Positions 12,773 to 22,171 of a DNA stretch of 59,563 nt are shown piece after piece (the first letter of the stretch is position 1; every line of letters starts with the position of its first letter). The translations under genes and the position numbers were made by a program. Origin of the DNA: Prochlorococcus sp. AG-355-N16 (lineage in GTDB: Bacteria; Cyanobacteriota; Cyanobacteriia; PCC-6307; Cyanobiaceae); NCBI GenBank assembly GCA_003278545.1, contig QCEF01000007.1:1-59563 (forward strand), given 5' to 3'. A model generated the notes under the pieces. That model ran no database searches, was not told the origin of the DNA, and saw only the letters and a list, made by a program, of their open reading frames with translations.

Positions 12773-13381
12773 ATGCAAGTCGATTTTGAAAGGCCCACTT
12801 CTCATATTAAATATTTATCGTCATTTACCTCAAATGAGTGGATCAAACTAGCATTATCTAATCCAATTGATATTCTTATTGACCATGCTCATTGTGAAAG
12901 AAAAGCAGCAGGAGTAGCTATTCAATTGATGTTTAGATATCCATCAGAACCAAATCTGGCAGAAGTTCTAAGTCCAATAGCGAGAGAGGAATTAGAGCAT
13001 TTTGAAAAAATACTTTATTTTTTAAAGGATCTTGGACATTCTCTTGAGTCCTTAAAACCGCCTCCATATGGAGCTGAATTGTCCAAAAATATAAGAAAGG
13101 AAGAGCCCAATAGAATGCTTGATAGTTTCTTAATAGCAGGACTTATTGAAGCAAGAAGTCATGAAAGATTGAGCTTGCTTGCACTGAATTCTGAAGATAA
13201 ATCGTTTAAATCCCTTTATGAGTCTCTGCTTGAAAGTGAGGCAAGACATTTTGGAGTTTACTGGAAACTAGCGCAAACTAAATTCTCTAAAAATCAAACT
13301 TTCAAAAGGTTAGAGGAATTGTCTGAAATTGAGTCATCAATAATAGCTGAAACTTATGTATTGCCTAGGGTACATAGCTAA
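12773..13381 (+). CDS. miaE: MiaE-like tRNA 2-methylthio-N6-isopentenyladenosine hydroxylase
   Basis: A 202-aa helical diiron protein. Metal ligands are in place: Glu42 (HCERKAAG), Glu73 and His76 (EELEHF), Glu126 (IEARSHERL), Glu156 and His159 (ESEARHF). MiaE hydroxylates the isopentenyl side chain of ms2i6A37 in tRNA using O2. The family is found in several marine cyanobacteria. It starts at once after aroQ, which suggests translational coupling, and it is followed by cobI, with the cobI start 16 bases after its stop. Confidence 0.88.
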   Translation: MQVDFERPTSHIKYLSSFTSNEWIKLALSNPIDILIDHAHCERKAAGVAIQLMFRYPSEPNLAEVLSPIAREELEHFEKILYFLKDLGHSLESLKPPPYGAELSKNIRKEEPNRMLDSFLIAGLIEARSHERLSLLALNSEDKSFKSLYESLLESEARHFGVYWKLAQTKFSKNQTFKRLEELSEIESSIIAETYVLPRVHS

Positions 13382-13397
13382 ATTTAATAAAATAAAA

Positions 13398-14153
13398 ATG
13401 ATAATAAACAAGTTCTTAAGTTTACTTAATCGATATAAAACTGATTTACCAACATTAACCATCGTTGGTGTAGGCCCTGGAGATCCATCGCTTTTAACAA
13501 TTGCTGCTGTGGATGCAATAAAAAAAGCGAAAGTTATAGTTTTCCCAATATCAGATGATAATAAAAAGAGTTTCGCTGCGGAAATAGTCAAGAAGTACAC
13601 CAAATTTAAAAAAAATATTCCTATCATCTTTCCAATGGCTAGGGAGGATTTTGATCCAGATGAAATATGGACTAATGCTGTAGAAAAAATTGTGAAATTT
13701 ATAAAAAATGGCGAATCAGTTGTTTTACTTTGTCTTGGAGATACTTCACTATTTGCAAGTTCTTCTAATATTTTGAGGTTAATAAAAAATAATCATGCTG
13801 AAATTATTACCAAAACAATACCTGGTATTTCCTCTATCTCAGCAGCAGCAGCTTTGAATGATTTTGATTTGGTAAAAAAAGGCGAGACATTGATCATTAA
13901 AGAATGCCCCTCTTCAGAATCTGAATTAACAGCCCTTATTAGGGAAAGTAAGGCAAATAAAACGGTATTGGCAATTATGAAAGTTGGCAAAAGATGGAAT
14001 TTAGTCAGGAAAATTTTAAAAAAAGAGGATATCATCAATACAACATTAATAGCTTTAAGTATTGGGATGCCTGATCAAATTATTCAATATGCATCACAAT
14101 ATAAAAAGGAATTTATGCCTTATTTTTCTTTGATTTTGATAAGGTTAGATTAA
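13398..14153 (+). CDS. cobI: Precorrin-2 C20-methyltransferase
   Basis: A 251-aa SAM-dependent methyltransferase of the cobalamin pathway. The family hallmark GVGPGDPSLLTI near residue 25 and the CLGDTSLFAS and IPGISSISAAAA loops are seen. Residues VVFPISDDN fit CobI/CbiL rather than the other members. It methylates precorrin-2 at C20 on the way to B12 (in this lineage pseudocobalamin). The ATG at 13398 is chosen, as an earlier start at 13356 would overlap the MiaE-like gene. The stop overlaps the start of the DUF1823 gene by one base. Confidence 0.92.
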   Translation: MIINKFLSLLNRYKTDLPTLTIVGVGPGDPSLLTIAAVDAIKKAKVIVFPISDDNKKSFAAEIVKKYTKFKKNIPIIFPMAREDFDPDEIWTNAVEKIVKFIKNGESVVLLCLGDTSLFASSSNILRLIKNNHAEIITKTIPGISSISAAAALNDFDLVKKGETLIIKECPSSESELTALIRESKANKTVLAIMKVGKRWNLVRKILKKEDIINTTLIALSIGMPDQIIQYASQYKKEFMPYFSLILIRLD

Positions 14154-14638
14154 TGTATAGAAAAGAAAAATTAGTTGAAAATCAATTTACATGGCCAATA
14201 TGTAAGGATCTATTATTTCTTGTTCTTGAAGATAAGGTTAGTGACGTATTTGTTTGTGAATTAGTTTGGGAAAGACTTTTTTATACCAAAGAACTCGTTA
14301 TAAATGATTGGGCCTTTAGCTCATTAACTCCTTCTTATTGGTCAGAAAAATTTGAAAAAGCTCCTCAAATTATTTCAGAGCGACCAGCCTCAGTACATTT
14401 GACTCGATCAATTCCAAAAGACTATAAACAGGGATTGAAAAATTTTCTTAATTTTAAAGGTTATAAGATTAATGAACTCTATCCAAGAAGAACTAGAAGA
14501 GCGACGGCAGTAAATTGGTTGATTTATTGGGCGATTGAAAATGATTGTTTTTCAAAAAATAGTGGATTAATACCAAGTCCTTGTTCACCCCCTGTTAATC
14601 CAGTTAAAGGACATTTTGGCGATCCAGAAATTAAATAA
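14153..14638 (+). CDS. DUF1823 family protein
   Basis: A 161-aa cyanobacterial protein with the DUF1823 pattern: an acidic helix near the start (LLFLVLEDKVSDVFVCELVWERL), a YWSEKFEKAPQIIS segment, RPASVHLTRSIPKDYKQ and YPRRTRRATAVNWLI. The function is unknown. It is conserved in cyanobacteria and plastid-related genomes and has no signal. It overlaps cobI by one base and lies 75 bases before der. I am confident of the family only. Confidence 0.85.
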   Translation: MYRKEKLVENQFTWPICKDLLFLVLEDKVSDVFVCELVWERLFYTKELVINDWAFSSLTPSYWSEKFEKAPQIISERPASVHLTRSIPKDYKQGLKNFLNFKGYKINELYPRRTRRATAVNWLIYWAIENDCFSKNSGLIPSPCSPPVNPVKGHFGDPEIK

Positions 14639-14712
14639 GTTTTTTTCAAAAAGGTAAATGATTCTATTAAAGGTATAGTTGTAATGGATACTACTTTCTT
14701 TGGAGAGAAGAA

Positions 14713-16086
14713 TTGATTCTTCCTACAATAGCAATTATCGGAAGACCTAACGTTGGGAAATCTACCTTAGTTAATCGTCTTTGCCAAAGTAATGATGCAA
14801 TAGTATTTGATAAGCCTGGTGTTACAAGAGATAGAACTTATCAAAATGCTTCATGGGGAGGTAAGGAATTTCAAATAGTTGATACTGGAGGTTTAGTTTT
14901 TGATGATGATAGTGAATTTCTCCCAGAGATAAGGACACAAGTTTTCTTAGCTCTAGAAGAGGCTTCACTCGCGTTACTGGTGGTAGATGGGAATCAAGGC
15001 GTTACTGATGGTGATTTATCAATAGCAAAATGGTTAAGAAACTCAAGCTGTAAAACAATTGTTGCTGTTAATAAATGCGAATCGACTACTCTAGGAATAT
15101 CCTTGGCTTCAGAGTTTTGGAAATTAGGATTGGGAGAACCTAACCCTGTTTCGGCTATTCATGGTTCAGGTACTGGGGATCTTTTAGATCTTGTTATTGA
15201 TGAACTTCCTGAAAATAATATCCATGATGATGAAGAAAAGATAATGATGTCAATTATTGGCAGGCCTAATGTTGGTAAATCTAGTTTGTTAAATTCAATC
15301 TGTGGAGAAAAGAGAGCAATAGTTAGTGATATTAGTGGTACGACAACTGATTCAATAGATACGCTTATTAAAAAAGGTGATAATCATTGGAAAATTATTG
15401 ATACTGCTGGGATTAGAAGAAAGAAAAATGTTAAATATGGCACTGAATTTTTTGGTATTAATAGGGCTTTTAAATCTATAGATAGAAGTGATGTTTGTGT
15501 TTTAGTTATAGATGCTATAGATGGAGTAACTGATCAAGACCAGAAGCTGGCTGGGCGCATAGAAGAACAAGGCAGAGCTTGCATAATTGTTGTTAATAAA
15601 TGGGATCTTGTAGAAAAAAATAGTTCAACAATTTATCAAGTAGAAAAAGAACTTAGATCTAAACTTTATTTTTTACACTGGTCAAAAATGATTTTTATAT
15701 CTGCCCTAACTGGTCAAAGAGTTGATAATATTTTTGAGCATGCTCTTAATGCTGTAAATCAACACAGAAGAAGAGTTACAACATCTGTAGTTAATGAAGT
15801 ACTTAAAGAATCAATCAGTTGGAAAAGTCCTCCAACAAAGAGAAGCGGCAAGCAAGGTAGGCTTTATTACGGTACTCAAGTAAAGAACAAACCTCCCACT
15901 TTTACTCTTTTTGTAAATGACCCTAAATTATTCGGAATAACTTATAGAAGATATATTGAGAAACAAATTAGAGTAAATTTAGGCTTTGAAGGCACACCCA
16001 TCATTTTACTTTGGAGAGGAAAACAGCAAAGAGCTTTAAATAAAGAAGTAGAAAGAGAAAATATTGAGTTAATTCAAAAAGATTAA
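14713..16086 (+). CDS. der: Ribosome-assembly GTPase Der (EngA)
   Basis: A 457-aa protein with two GTPase domains and a KH-like C-terminal domain. The first P-loop is GRPNVGKST (residues 10-18) with DTGG and NKCE; the second is GRPNVGKSS (183-191) with DTAG and NKWD. Der acts late in 50S subunit assembly. The start is TTG at 14713, preceded by GGAGAGAAG, a good ribosome-binding site. The stop overlaps the start of the next gene (TAATG), which suggests coupling with the transporter gene. Confidence 0.97.
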   Translation: MILPTIAIIGRPNVGKSTLVNRLCQSNDAIVFDKPGVTRDRTYQNASWGGKEFQIVDTGGLVFDDDSEFLPEIRTQVFLALEEASLALLVVDGNQGVTDGDLSIAKWLRNSSCKTIVAVNKCESTTLGISLASEFWKLGLGEPNPVSAIHGSGTGDLLDLVIDELPENNIHDDEEKIMMSIIGRPNVGKSSLLNSICGEKRAIVSDISGTTTDSIDTLIKKGDNHWKIIDTAGIRRKKNVKYGTEFFGINRAFKSIDRSDVCVLVIDAIDGVTDQDQKLAGRIEEQGRACIIVVNKWDLVEKNSSTIYQVEKELRSKLYFLHWSKMIFISALTGQRVDNIFEHALNAVNQHRRRVTTSVVNEVLKESISWKSPPTKRSGKQGRLYYGTQVKNKPPTFTLFVNDPKLFGITYRRYIEKQIRVNLGFEGTPIILLWRGKQQRALNKEVERENIELIQKD

Positions 16087-17000
16087 TGAATTTGCTTACC
16101 AAATTTTCTGTTGGTCAATACGTTCATGGTAATAGAAGTTGGCTAAGAATTATAGATAGTAGATTAAAAATAATTATTGTAATGATATTTTTAATCACTC
16201 CAATTTGGGCAGGTCCAATATGGAGATTGAGTTTAGTTGGTTTTTTATTATTAATTACTTTTTTAAGTTTATTACCATCTAGAGTATGGTGGCGATCATT
16301 ATTTTTTCTCTCATGTTTGTCACTATTAGTTGGTTGTATTTCAATACTTGCCTCGTCTGATATTCAATCTCTTGATGGCTACTTAAGAAATCCCAATGAG
16401 TTGGAAGTAGTACTGGAAAGCCAAAAAGAATGGAATATTTTGCAAATTCCTTCGCAGAAGATATGGTTTATTAATTTTGGTCCCTACAACTTATCAAGAA
16501 AAGCTTTTGAACTAGGGATAAAAACTTCCACTTTGATATTTACCGTTATTCATAGTGTAAACTTGATGCTTTTAACCACATTGCAGGAAGACATTGTATG
16601 GGGATTAAGTTGGTTTATGTATCCATTAAGAAAGATTGGATTACCAACAAGTAGGTGGCTTTTTCAGTTGTTAATTGCATTACGTTTTATTCCTCTAGTG
16701 CAGGAAGAACTTCAAAATATCATTAAATCAGTGTCAGTTAGATCAATTAATTTTCGAAATTTAGGATTAAAGAAATCATTTAATGTTTTGTTAATCTTAG
16801 TGGAAAGGTTATTTCAAAATATATTTCTGAGAATTGATCATGGAGCAGAATCATTACTCTCAAAGAAAAAAATTATTATAAAAACCAACAGATTTAGAAC
16901 TCTTTATCCTTCAAAATCTCTCAATGTACTTGTTAATACATTATCGATTTGTTTTATTTGCATAGCAATTTTTCTTAGAAAACTGTATGGTGCATTATAA
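16086..17000 (+). CDS. ecfT: Energy-coupling factor (EcfT/CbiQ-like) transmembrane protein
   Basis: A 304-aa membrane protein of the CbiQ/EcfT family, about six to seven helices. The N-terminal SVGQYVHGNRSWLRIIDSRLK resembles the family start, and RFIPLVQEELQNIIKSVSVR is the coupling region that in EcfT carries the Ala-Arg-Gly or similar motif. It would form the scaffold of an ECF transporter with ATPases and an S component coded elsewhere; its substrate cannot be told here. It overlaps der by one base. The next gene is pipX. Confidence 0.82.
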   Translation: MNLLTKFSVGQYVHGNRSWLRIIDSRLKIIIVMIFLITPIWAGPIWRLSLVGFLLLITFLSLLPSRVWWRSLFFLSCLSLLVGCISILASSDIQSLDGYLRNPNELEVVLESQKEWNILQIPSQKIWFINFGPYNLSRKAFELGIKTSTLIFTVIHSVNLMLLTTLQEDIVWGLSWFMYPLRKIGLPTSRWLFQLLIALRFIPLVQEELQNIIKSVSVRSINFRNLGLKKSFNVLLILVERLFQNIFLRIDHGAESLLSKKKIIIKTNRFRTLYPSKSLNVLVNTLSICFICIAIFLRKLYGAL

Positions 17001-17019
17001 ATAACACAATATTTTAGGT

Positions 17020-17286
17020 TTGAGTTCTGAGCGTTATTTAAATCATCCAACATTTGGTATGTTGTACCAAGTTTCTCCTGGAAATGATGGGAGAGATATT
17101 TATGCGACTTTATACGCTCAAAAAATGTTCTTCTTGGTAGGAGTTCAACAGAGAGAAGTTTTTTTTGAAGTTATACCTTATTTAGATGCCCGTAATCAGG
17201 CCGAATTAAATCTTCAAAAAGCCAGAAGAAAAGGATCTGAAGAACTATCTAAATGGGAGAATTTATTTACGCAAACTTTCTTATAA
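17020..17286 (+). CDS. pipX: PII-interacting protein PipX, NtcA coactivator
   Basis: An 88-aa protein with the PipX pattern: ERYLNHPTFGMLYQVSP, DIYATLYAQKMFFLV, RYxxxxF-like region VGVQQREVFFEVIPYLDARN and two C-terminal helices ending FTQTFL. PipX binds NtcA under nitrogen limitation (2-oxoglutarate) and PII otherwise. The start is TTG at 17020, since the protein matches only from there. It lies just upstream of pipY, the usual cyanobacterial pair. The neighbours show that nitrogen signalling is encoded in the core of this window. Confidence 0.95.
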   Translation: MSSERYLNHPTFGMLYQVSPGNDGRDIYATLYAQKMFFLVGVQQREVFFEVIPYLDARNQAELNLQKARRKGSEELSKWENLFTQTFL

Positions 17287-17289
17287 AAG

Positions 17290-17925
17290 GTGAACCCTGC
17301 AAATTATTTAAAAATAAAAAATAAAATACCATCAAATGTAAATATTCTTGCGGTAAGTAAAGGATTTAAAAGTCAAGAAATCAAGATTATTCAAAATATA
17401 GGTCATAACGATTTTGGTGAAAGTAAGGTTCAAGAGGCGTTTGAAAAACAATTAACCTTAAAAGATCTTAAACAAATAAATTGGCACTTTATTGGAAGAA
17501 TACAAAGTAATAAAATAAGAAAAATAGTCCAAAATTTTAAATATATTCATTCTGTAGATTCATTTGAAAAGTTGCAAAAGATTTCTTATATTTCAAGTGA
17601 AGAGAAGAAAAATCCATTAATAATGTTGCAGGTTAAGTTGAGTGATGATCCTACTAAAGGAGGCTTTAATCCTGAATTTTTAATTTTGAAATGGAGAGAA
17701 ATTCAAGAGTTGAAAAATATTTCATTAACCGGTTTGATGACTATAAATCCTAAAGGACTAAGCTCTAAAGAAAATTCAGGATTGTTCAAAAAATGTCGTG
17801 CTCTCGCTGATTCTCTACAACTACCAGATTGTTCCATGGGGATGTCAGGTGATTGGGAGGAAGCTATTGACGCTGGATCAACTTGGTTAAGATTAGGATC
17901 ATTGATTTTTGGAGGCAGATCTTAA
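17290..17925 (+). CDS. pipY: PLP homeostasis protein PipY (YggS/PLPBP)
   Basis: A 211-aa single-domain PLP-binding barrel. Lys24 in AVSKGF is the PLP Schiff-base lysine; IGHNDFGESKVQEA, WHFIGRIQSNK, HSVDS and the phosphate-binding MGMSGDWEEAI loop with LRLGSLIFG follow. The family keeps PLP and amino acid balance and has no known enzymatic reaction. The GTG start at 17290 lies 3 bases after the pipX stop, so the pair is coupled, as in other cyanobacteria. Confidence 0.95.
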   Translation: MNPANYLKIKNKIPSNVNILAVSKGFKSQEIKIIQNIGHNDFGESKVQEAFEKQLTLKDLKQINWHFIGRIQSNKIRKIVQNFKYIHSVDSFEKLQKISYISSEEKKNPLIMLQVKLSDDPTKGGFNPEFLILKWREIQELKNISLTGLMTINPKGLSSKENSGLFKKCRALADSLQLPDCSMGMSGDWEEAIDAGSTWLRLGSLIFGGRS

Positions 17926-18075
17926 TTAGTTATTTTTTTATAAAATTCTTATCTATAAACTTGCAGTAAAGTTCAACTAACGTTATTTAAGTATAGGTAG
18001 TTTATTCATTTAAAAAATGGATCTATTACTCAAGGTTCTTAAACCTTAGTAATCAATTTCAAGAGGATTTAAAAG

Positions 18076-18651
18076 GTGTCACTTATTTCTAGATTAAAGG
18101 CAGTTGTTGCAGGGGATGAGTATCTCGATGATGATTTTGATGAGTTGGACTATCCTTCAGATGATGAATTAAATGATATTAATAATTTCAAACAAAATCC
18201 AAAGAATGCAAATGCCCTTGCAAATTCAAATCCATTCGATTTTATGAATAACAATAGATCATCAAAAGTTGTTGGTATGCCTGGGATCTCAAATTCATCC
18301 TCAGAAGTAAGCCTAATGGAACCAAGAAGTTTTGATGAGATGCCTCAAGCCATACAAGCATTAAGAGAGAGAAAAACTGTAATTCTCAATTTAACTATGA
18401 TGGATCCTGATCAAGCTCAAAGAGCGGTTGATTTTGTTGCTGGGGGCACATATGCAATTGATGGACATCAAGAGAGAGTCGGTGAAAGTATTTTTCTTTT
18501 TGCTCCAAGTTGTGTAAATGTAACTAGTTCTTCCCCAGAAGAAGCTTCACCTTCTTCTGTATCTACAGAAAACACACCACAATATAGTTTGGGCAAAAAT
18601 ACTACTCCTGAACCGGCATGGGGTAATTCTAAATTAAGTGCTTATTCATGA
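18076..18651 (+). CDS. sepF: Cell division protein SepF (Cdv2)
   Basis: A 191-aa protein with an N-terminal amphipathic helix ([13 protein letters not shown]) for membrane binding, an acidic linker, and a C-terminal SepF domain: [47 protein letters not shown] and a late [11 protein letters not shown]. SepF anchors and shapes FtsZ rings and is essential in cyanobacteria that lack FtsA. The start is GTG at 18076, with a GAGGATTT upstream. The order pipY-sepF-proC matches the yggS-sepF-proC order of many bacteria. Confidence 0.94.
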   Translation: MSLISRLKAVVAGDEYLDDDFDELDYPSDDELNDINNFKQNPKNANALANSNPFDFMNNNRSSKVVGMPGISNSSSEVSLMEPRSFDEMPQAIQALRERKTVILNLTMMDPDQAQRAVDFVAGGTYAIDGHQERVGESIFLFAPSCVNVTSSSPEEASPSSVSTENTPQYSLGKNTTPEPAWGNSKLSAYS

Positions 18652-18658
18652 TTAATCT

Positions 18659-19471
18659 GTGACAGATAAAATTGCGATTATTGGTTTTGGAAATATTGCG
18701 AGTGCTATAGTTACCCCTCTATTAGATAACAAATTAATTCAGCCAGAGAATGTTTTTTGTCTTGTAAAAACAGAAAAAAGTTTAGAAAACATAAAAAAAA
18801 ATTATAAACATAATATAAACGTTTATAAATCAGTTTCTAAAGAGTCAAAAATAATTTGGGATTGTCAATACAAACTTCTTTCGATAAAACCTCAACAATT
18901 AAATGATATAAGTGAGGCTCATCATATAAAAGATAAGGACAATTTAATAGTTTCAATTCTTGCCGGGGTTTCAATAAATAGACTCACTCAAAAGTTTCCT
19001 AATCATAAATGTGTGAGGGTGGTTACAAATATTCCAATAACTATTGGAAGAGGTTTAACAGGGATTTCTTGGGGAGAAGAAATTACAGAAGATCAGAAAC
19101 AATTTACAAAAAAATTGTTTGAAAATACTAGTAAAATTTATGAATTTACTGAAGATTATCTTGATATATTTTTAGCTTTAACTTCATCAGGTCCTGCAAT
19201 TATTGCTTTAATTATAGAAGCATTAAGTGATGGAGGATTGAGCGGAGGATTACCAAAAATAATTTCAGAGGAACTTGTTATGGAAATGATACTAGGAACA
19301 ATTTGTCTAATAAAGGAAAATAAACTTACTACTTCTGAGCTTAAAAATTTAGTAACCTCTCCAGGTGGAACAACTATTTCTGCTTTAAGGGTTTTAGAAA
19401 AAAAGAGTGTAAGGTCAGCATTAATAGAATCAATAGTTTCAGCTAGTAATCGAAGTAAAGAGTTTCGTTAG
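18659..19471 (+). CDS. proC: Pyrroline-5-carboxylate reductase
   Basis: Catalyses the last step of proline synthesis with NAD(P)H. The 270-aa protein has an N-terminal Rossmann start IAIIGFGNIASAI, the LSIKPQQL and VSILAGVSINRL segments, VVTNIPITIGRG, and the C-terminal family signature TSPGGTTISALRVLE. The GTG start at 18659 lies 7 bases after sepF. It faces a convergent glycosyltransferase gene that ends 4 bases away. Confidence 0.95.
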   Translation: MTDKIAIIGFGNIASAIVTPLLDNKLIQPENVFCLVKTEKSLENIKKNYKHNINVYKSVSKESKIIWDCQYKLLSIKPQQLNDISEAHHIKDKDNLIVSILAGVSINRLTQKFPNHKCVRVVTNIPITIGRGLTGISWGEEITEDQKQFTKKLFENTSKIYEFTEDYLDIFLALTSSGPAIIALIIEALSDGGLSGGLPKIISEELVMEMILGTICLIKENKLTTSELKNLVTSPGGTTISALRVLEKKSVRSALIESIVSASNRSKEFR

Positions 19472-19475
19472 GTTT

Positions 19476-20633
19476 TCAATTATCTTTTAAGTTCATATAA
19501 ACTTTTTCGAGTGAATTTATGTTTTTTGCAATTGTGTATCTCTTAAGTATACGTTCTCTAGCTTTTTCTCCAAGATCTTTTGTAAATGAAGGGTGTTCCA
19601 CAAGAATTGGGATTATAGTTTTTAATTGTGCAGCCACATTATCAGTCGAAATTACTATTCCTGCTCCGTTATCTAAAACTTCGCCATCAGCTCCGGCATC
19701 CGTAGCTACACAAGCAGTACCAGAAGACATTGCCTCTAAAAGTGATAATGATAAACCTTCTACTAAGCTTGGTAAGAAAAATACTTCTGCTATTTGCATT
19801 ATTGCTATCCTAGTTTCTAAATCTAATTCGGCACCCCACCAAATTAATTTCTCATTACCAAGGTTAGAAAAACTATTTTCAAGTGTTGGCTTCATTGGCC
19901 CATCCCCAACAATAACTAATTTGCAATTTTGAGTTTTTGTTTGGCGCCAAGAACGTAAAAGTGCCTCGATATTTTTCTCATTTGCAATCCTTCCCATATA
20001 TAAAAAGATTCTTTTGTTCCCAAGTTTGTTTTTTACCTGATCATATTTTTTACTTTTTTCGCAAAAAGGTTTCCAAATATTTTCATCAACGCCGTTTGGA
20101 ATAATTATTTGTTTTTCTTTAGGTACTCCTAATTTTTCGAGAACATTTTTTTGAGGTTCAGAAAAAATAATTATTTTATCGAACTTTGCTAAAGAGGGAG
20201 CATAAAGTTGATATGTTAATTGTTGAGTGCTCGCAGTTAGATTTCTATTTTTTGAATCAAATGGTGGATGAAATGTTCCTATAAGAGGAATATTAATTTC
20301 ATTACAGAGCTCTGGAAGTCTAAAGTCTAAAGGAGATAAAGTTAGGCTTGCATGTACTATGTCAGGTTTTAATCTTTCCAATGATAGCCTTAGTTCTTTT
20401 TCTGCCCTGGGCGAGGGTATTGTATAAACCTGAGATTTAATTAAATATGGGAGACTTACATCAGGATCATTTGCAAGAAATAATGGGGTTGATGAATTTG
20501 AGCTAGAGGGATTGTCGAAATGAATAAAACTAATTTTATGCCCTCTGGCCTTTAATTCCTTAGTAGTTGAATTACCGTAAGTTACATTTCCACAAAAAGG
20601 GGATTTTTTCCCTAACCAGGCAATATGAACCAC
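19476..20633 (-). CDS. GT4-family glycosyltransferase
   Basis: A 385-aa GT-B enzyme. The C-terminal half has IFLYMGRIANEKNIEALL, KLVIVGDGP, WWGAELDLETR and the GT4 donor-binding motif PSLVEGLSLSLLEAMSSG, then TDAGADGEVLDNGAG. The N-terminal half has HASLTLSPLDFRLPEL, TFHPPFDS and IIPNGVDENIWKP. In cyanobacteria such proteins make galactolipids (DgdA-type), sulfolipid (SqdX-type) or polysaccharide. A lipid role is plausible because this gene is isolated from polysaccharide genes, but the acceptor cannot be told from sequence. No signal or membrane segment is seen. Confidence 0.87.
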   Translation of the reverse strand: MVHIAWLGKKSPFCGNVTYGNSTTKELKARGHKISFIHFDNPSSSNSSTPLFLANDPDVSLPYLIKSQVYTIPSPRAEKELRLSLERLKPDIVHASLTLSPLDFRLPELCNEINIPLIGTFHPPFDSKNRNLTASTQQLTYQLYAPSLAKFDKIIIFSEPQKNVLEKLGVPKEKQIIIPNGVDENIWKPFCEKSKKYDQVKNKLGNKRIFLYMGRIANEKNIEALLRSWRQTKTQNCKLVIVGDGPMKPTLENSFSNLGNEKLIWWGAELDLETRIAIMQIAEVFFLPSLVEGLSLSLLEAMSSGTACVATDAGADGEVLDNGAGIVISTDNVAAQLKTIIPILVEHPSFTKDLGEKARERILKRYTIAKNINSLEKVYMNLKDN

Positions 20634-20718
20634 ATTAATTGAATTAACTATTTATTAAGTTAACAGCCAAAGGCGCCATGATCATATTTTTTAAATTTTT
20701 TTATGCTTCATGAAAATG

Positions 20719-21504
20719 CTAACTATATATTTCTCTCAACATTTTTAGTGAAGATAGATCCTTCTCTAATTGAGTAGAGATCCATGTCTCAATAATGAAT
20801 AATATTTTAAGCCAGACTTTTTTTGGACCCAACAACTCTCCATTAGATTTTATGGGTAATTCTGGGAAAAGAAGTCTCTGTAATAGAGCAACTTCAGATG
20901 CATTTATTTTTAGATTACTTTGAGGATCTTCTATGGATGAAAACCCTTCACTTGGCAAATAATAACAATTCCATTCCCAATTTCCTAAAGGTGGAATAAT
21001 AGGTTCTCCAGTTTTACAACAATGATGAATTGGTAAATTAATACCCCCGATGGCTAATAGATGGATTAAAGATTGAATACTCATTGAGAGCATTTTAATA
21101 TCTTCTTCTTGAGACTCTTTATATAAATAAATCCTATCAAGATGTGCCAGAACGCAGGATAAATAGTCTTGTTGCTCGTCATTATTACCTACTAATAAAA
21201 ATGTTAATTCAGTTATTGCTTGTGCTGCTGCAAGACATTCAATATTTTTCCCCAGACCAGAATAGCTTTTTAATATTTTAATTTGACGTACAGATTTAAG
21301 ATTTCTTTTCCCAAAAATCTGCAGACTTAAATATGTTAAAGGAGTAGCTGCAGCAAGACTACTTTTAGGACGCCTAGCACCAGGTACCGCTAATCTAACA
21401 ATCCCTTGCTCATCGGTGAGGATAGTTATTAATCTATCATTCTCGCCTAATGGAGAAGCTTTAATACAGAGACCTTTTAGTCTACACTCACCTGAACCAG
21501 ACAT
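20719..21504 (-). CDS. recO: Recombination mediator RecO
   Basis: A 261-aa protein with an N-terminal OB-fold (ECRLKGLCIKASPLGENDRLITILTDEQGIVRL, followed by VPGARRPKSSLAAATPLTYL) and a helical C-terminal part with a Cys pair (HHCCKTGEP). RecO with RecR loads RecA on SSB-covered single-stranded DNA. It starts 1 base before the stop of the deoC-like gene, which is upstream on the same strand, so the two are translationally coupled. Confidence 0.93.
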   Translation of the reverse strand: MSGSGECRLKGLCIKASPLGENDRLITILTDEQGIVRLAVPGARRPKSSLAAATPLTYLSLQIFGKRNLKSVRQIKILKSYSGLGKNIECLAAAQAITELTFLLVGNNDEQQDYLSCVLAHLDRIYLYKESQEEDIKMLSMSIQSLIHLLAIGGINLPIHHCCKTGEPIIPPLGNWEWNCYYLPSEGFSSIEDPQSNLKINASEVALLQRLLFPELPIKSNGELLGPKKVWLKILFIIETWISTQLEKDLSSLKMLREIYS

Positions 21505-22164
21505 CTAAAAAACGTTTACCTCTTCAAAAATTTCACAAAAATTGGAAGTTCCCACGCAACTAATTCCATTATCAAACAAATCAATTACTTGCGTTAGTTT
21601 TTTTATGCCACCTACAACTTTGATTTGATTTTGTGAGCCTGTTATTTTTAGTATGTCGGGGACATCATAAGAGGTAAGAGGAGAACCAAACCCATCGCCG
21701 AATTGAAAATTTTTTATTCCTAATTCCAAACATATTTCTATCGCATTAATAAAAACTTCTTCTTTTAGCTTTGATTTATTTATGATTATTGAAACTGGTA
21801 ATCCAGATATTTTAACTTGCTCAATTTCAGCAGCGAAAGTTTCTAAGTTTCTTTTGGATAAATTGATAAAGTTTGGGAAATATTCAATTCCGTTTGCACC
21901 TTTATCTTTTGCAAAATTAACTAATTCTTCAATAAATGTAACTGGTAAATCTGCTAAAGGGTAAGAAATGAGCGCGTTTATGTTTGCACTGTAATTGCTC
22001 AAACGGTTTTTAAAATAATCTAAATAATTAAGAGAAGTAGAAATATTCTTGATATTATATTTTTTTATTAAATCGCAATTTCTGCAGAAATCTTCCCAGG
22101 TTAGATAAGGGTTAATAACAATGGCATGAATTTTCTCGTTTAATTCATATTCAATATTCGGCAT
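21505..22164 (-). CDS. DeoC-like protein with altered active site
   Basis: A 219-aa TIM-barrel protein related to deoxyribose-phosphate aldolase. The N- and C-terminal parts align with DeoC (ending VGGIKKLTQVIDLFDNGISCVGTS). The Schiff-base lysine of family motif KTST is missing: the corresponding stretch is NFQFGDGFG (152-160). The acidic residue usually in the VDVV/VIN segment is also not seen clearly (GIEYFPNF, 92-99). Lys182 in IKVVGGI is kept. It may have lost aldolase activity or have another role. It lies between hpf and recO in the same direction. Confidence 0.78.
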   Translation of the reverse strand: MPNIEYELNEKIHAIVINPYLTWEDFCRNCDLIKKYNIKNISTSLNYLDYFKNRLSNYSANINALISYPLADLPVTFIEELVNFAKDKGANGIEYFPNFINLSKRNLETFAAEIEQVKISGLPVSIIINKSKLKEEVFINAIEICLELGIKNFQFGDGFGSPLTSYDVPDILKITGSQNQIKVVGGIKKLTQVIDLFDNGISCVGTSNFCEIFEEVNVF

Positions 22165-22171
22165 TGAAAAG

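Noticed and set aside
13356-13397. Earlier start for cobI at 13356
   Set aside because: It would overlap the MiaE-like gene by 26 bases and add residues that are not part of the family; ATG at 13398 is better.
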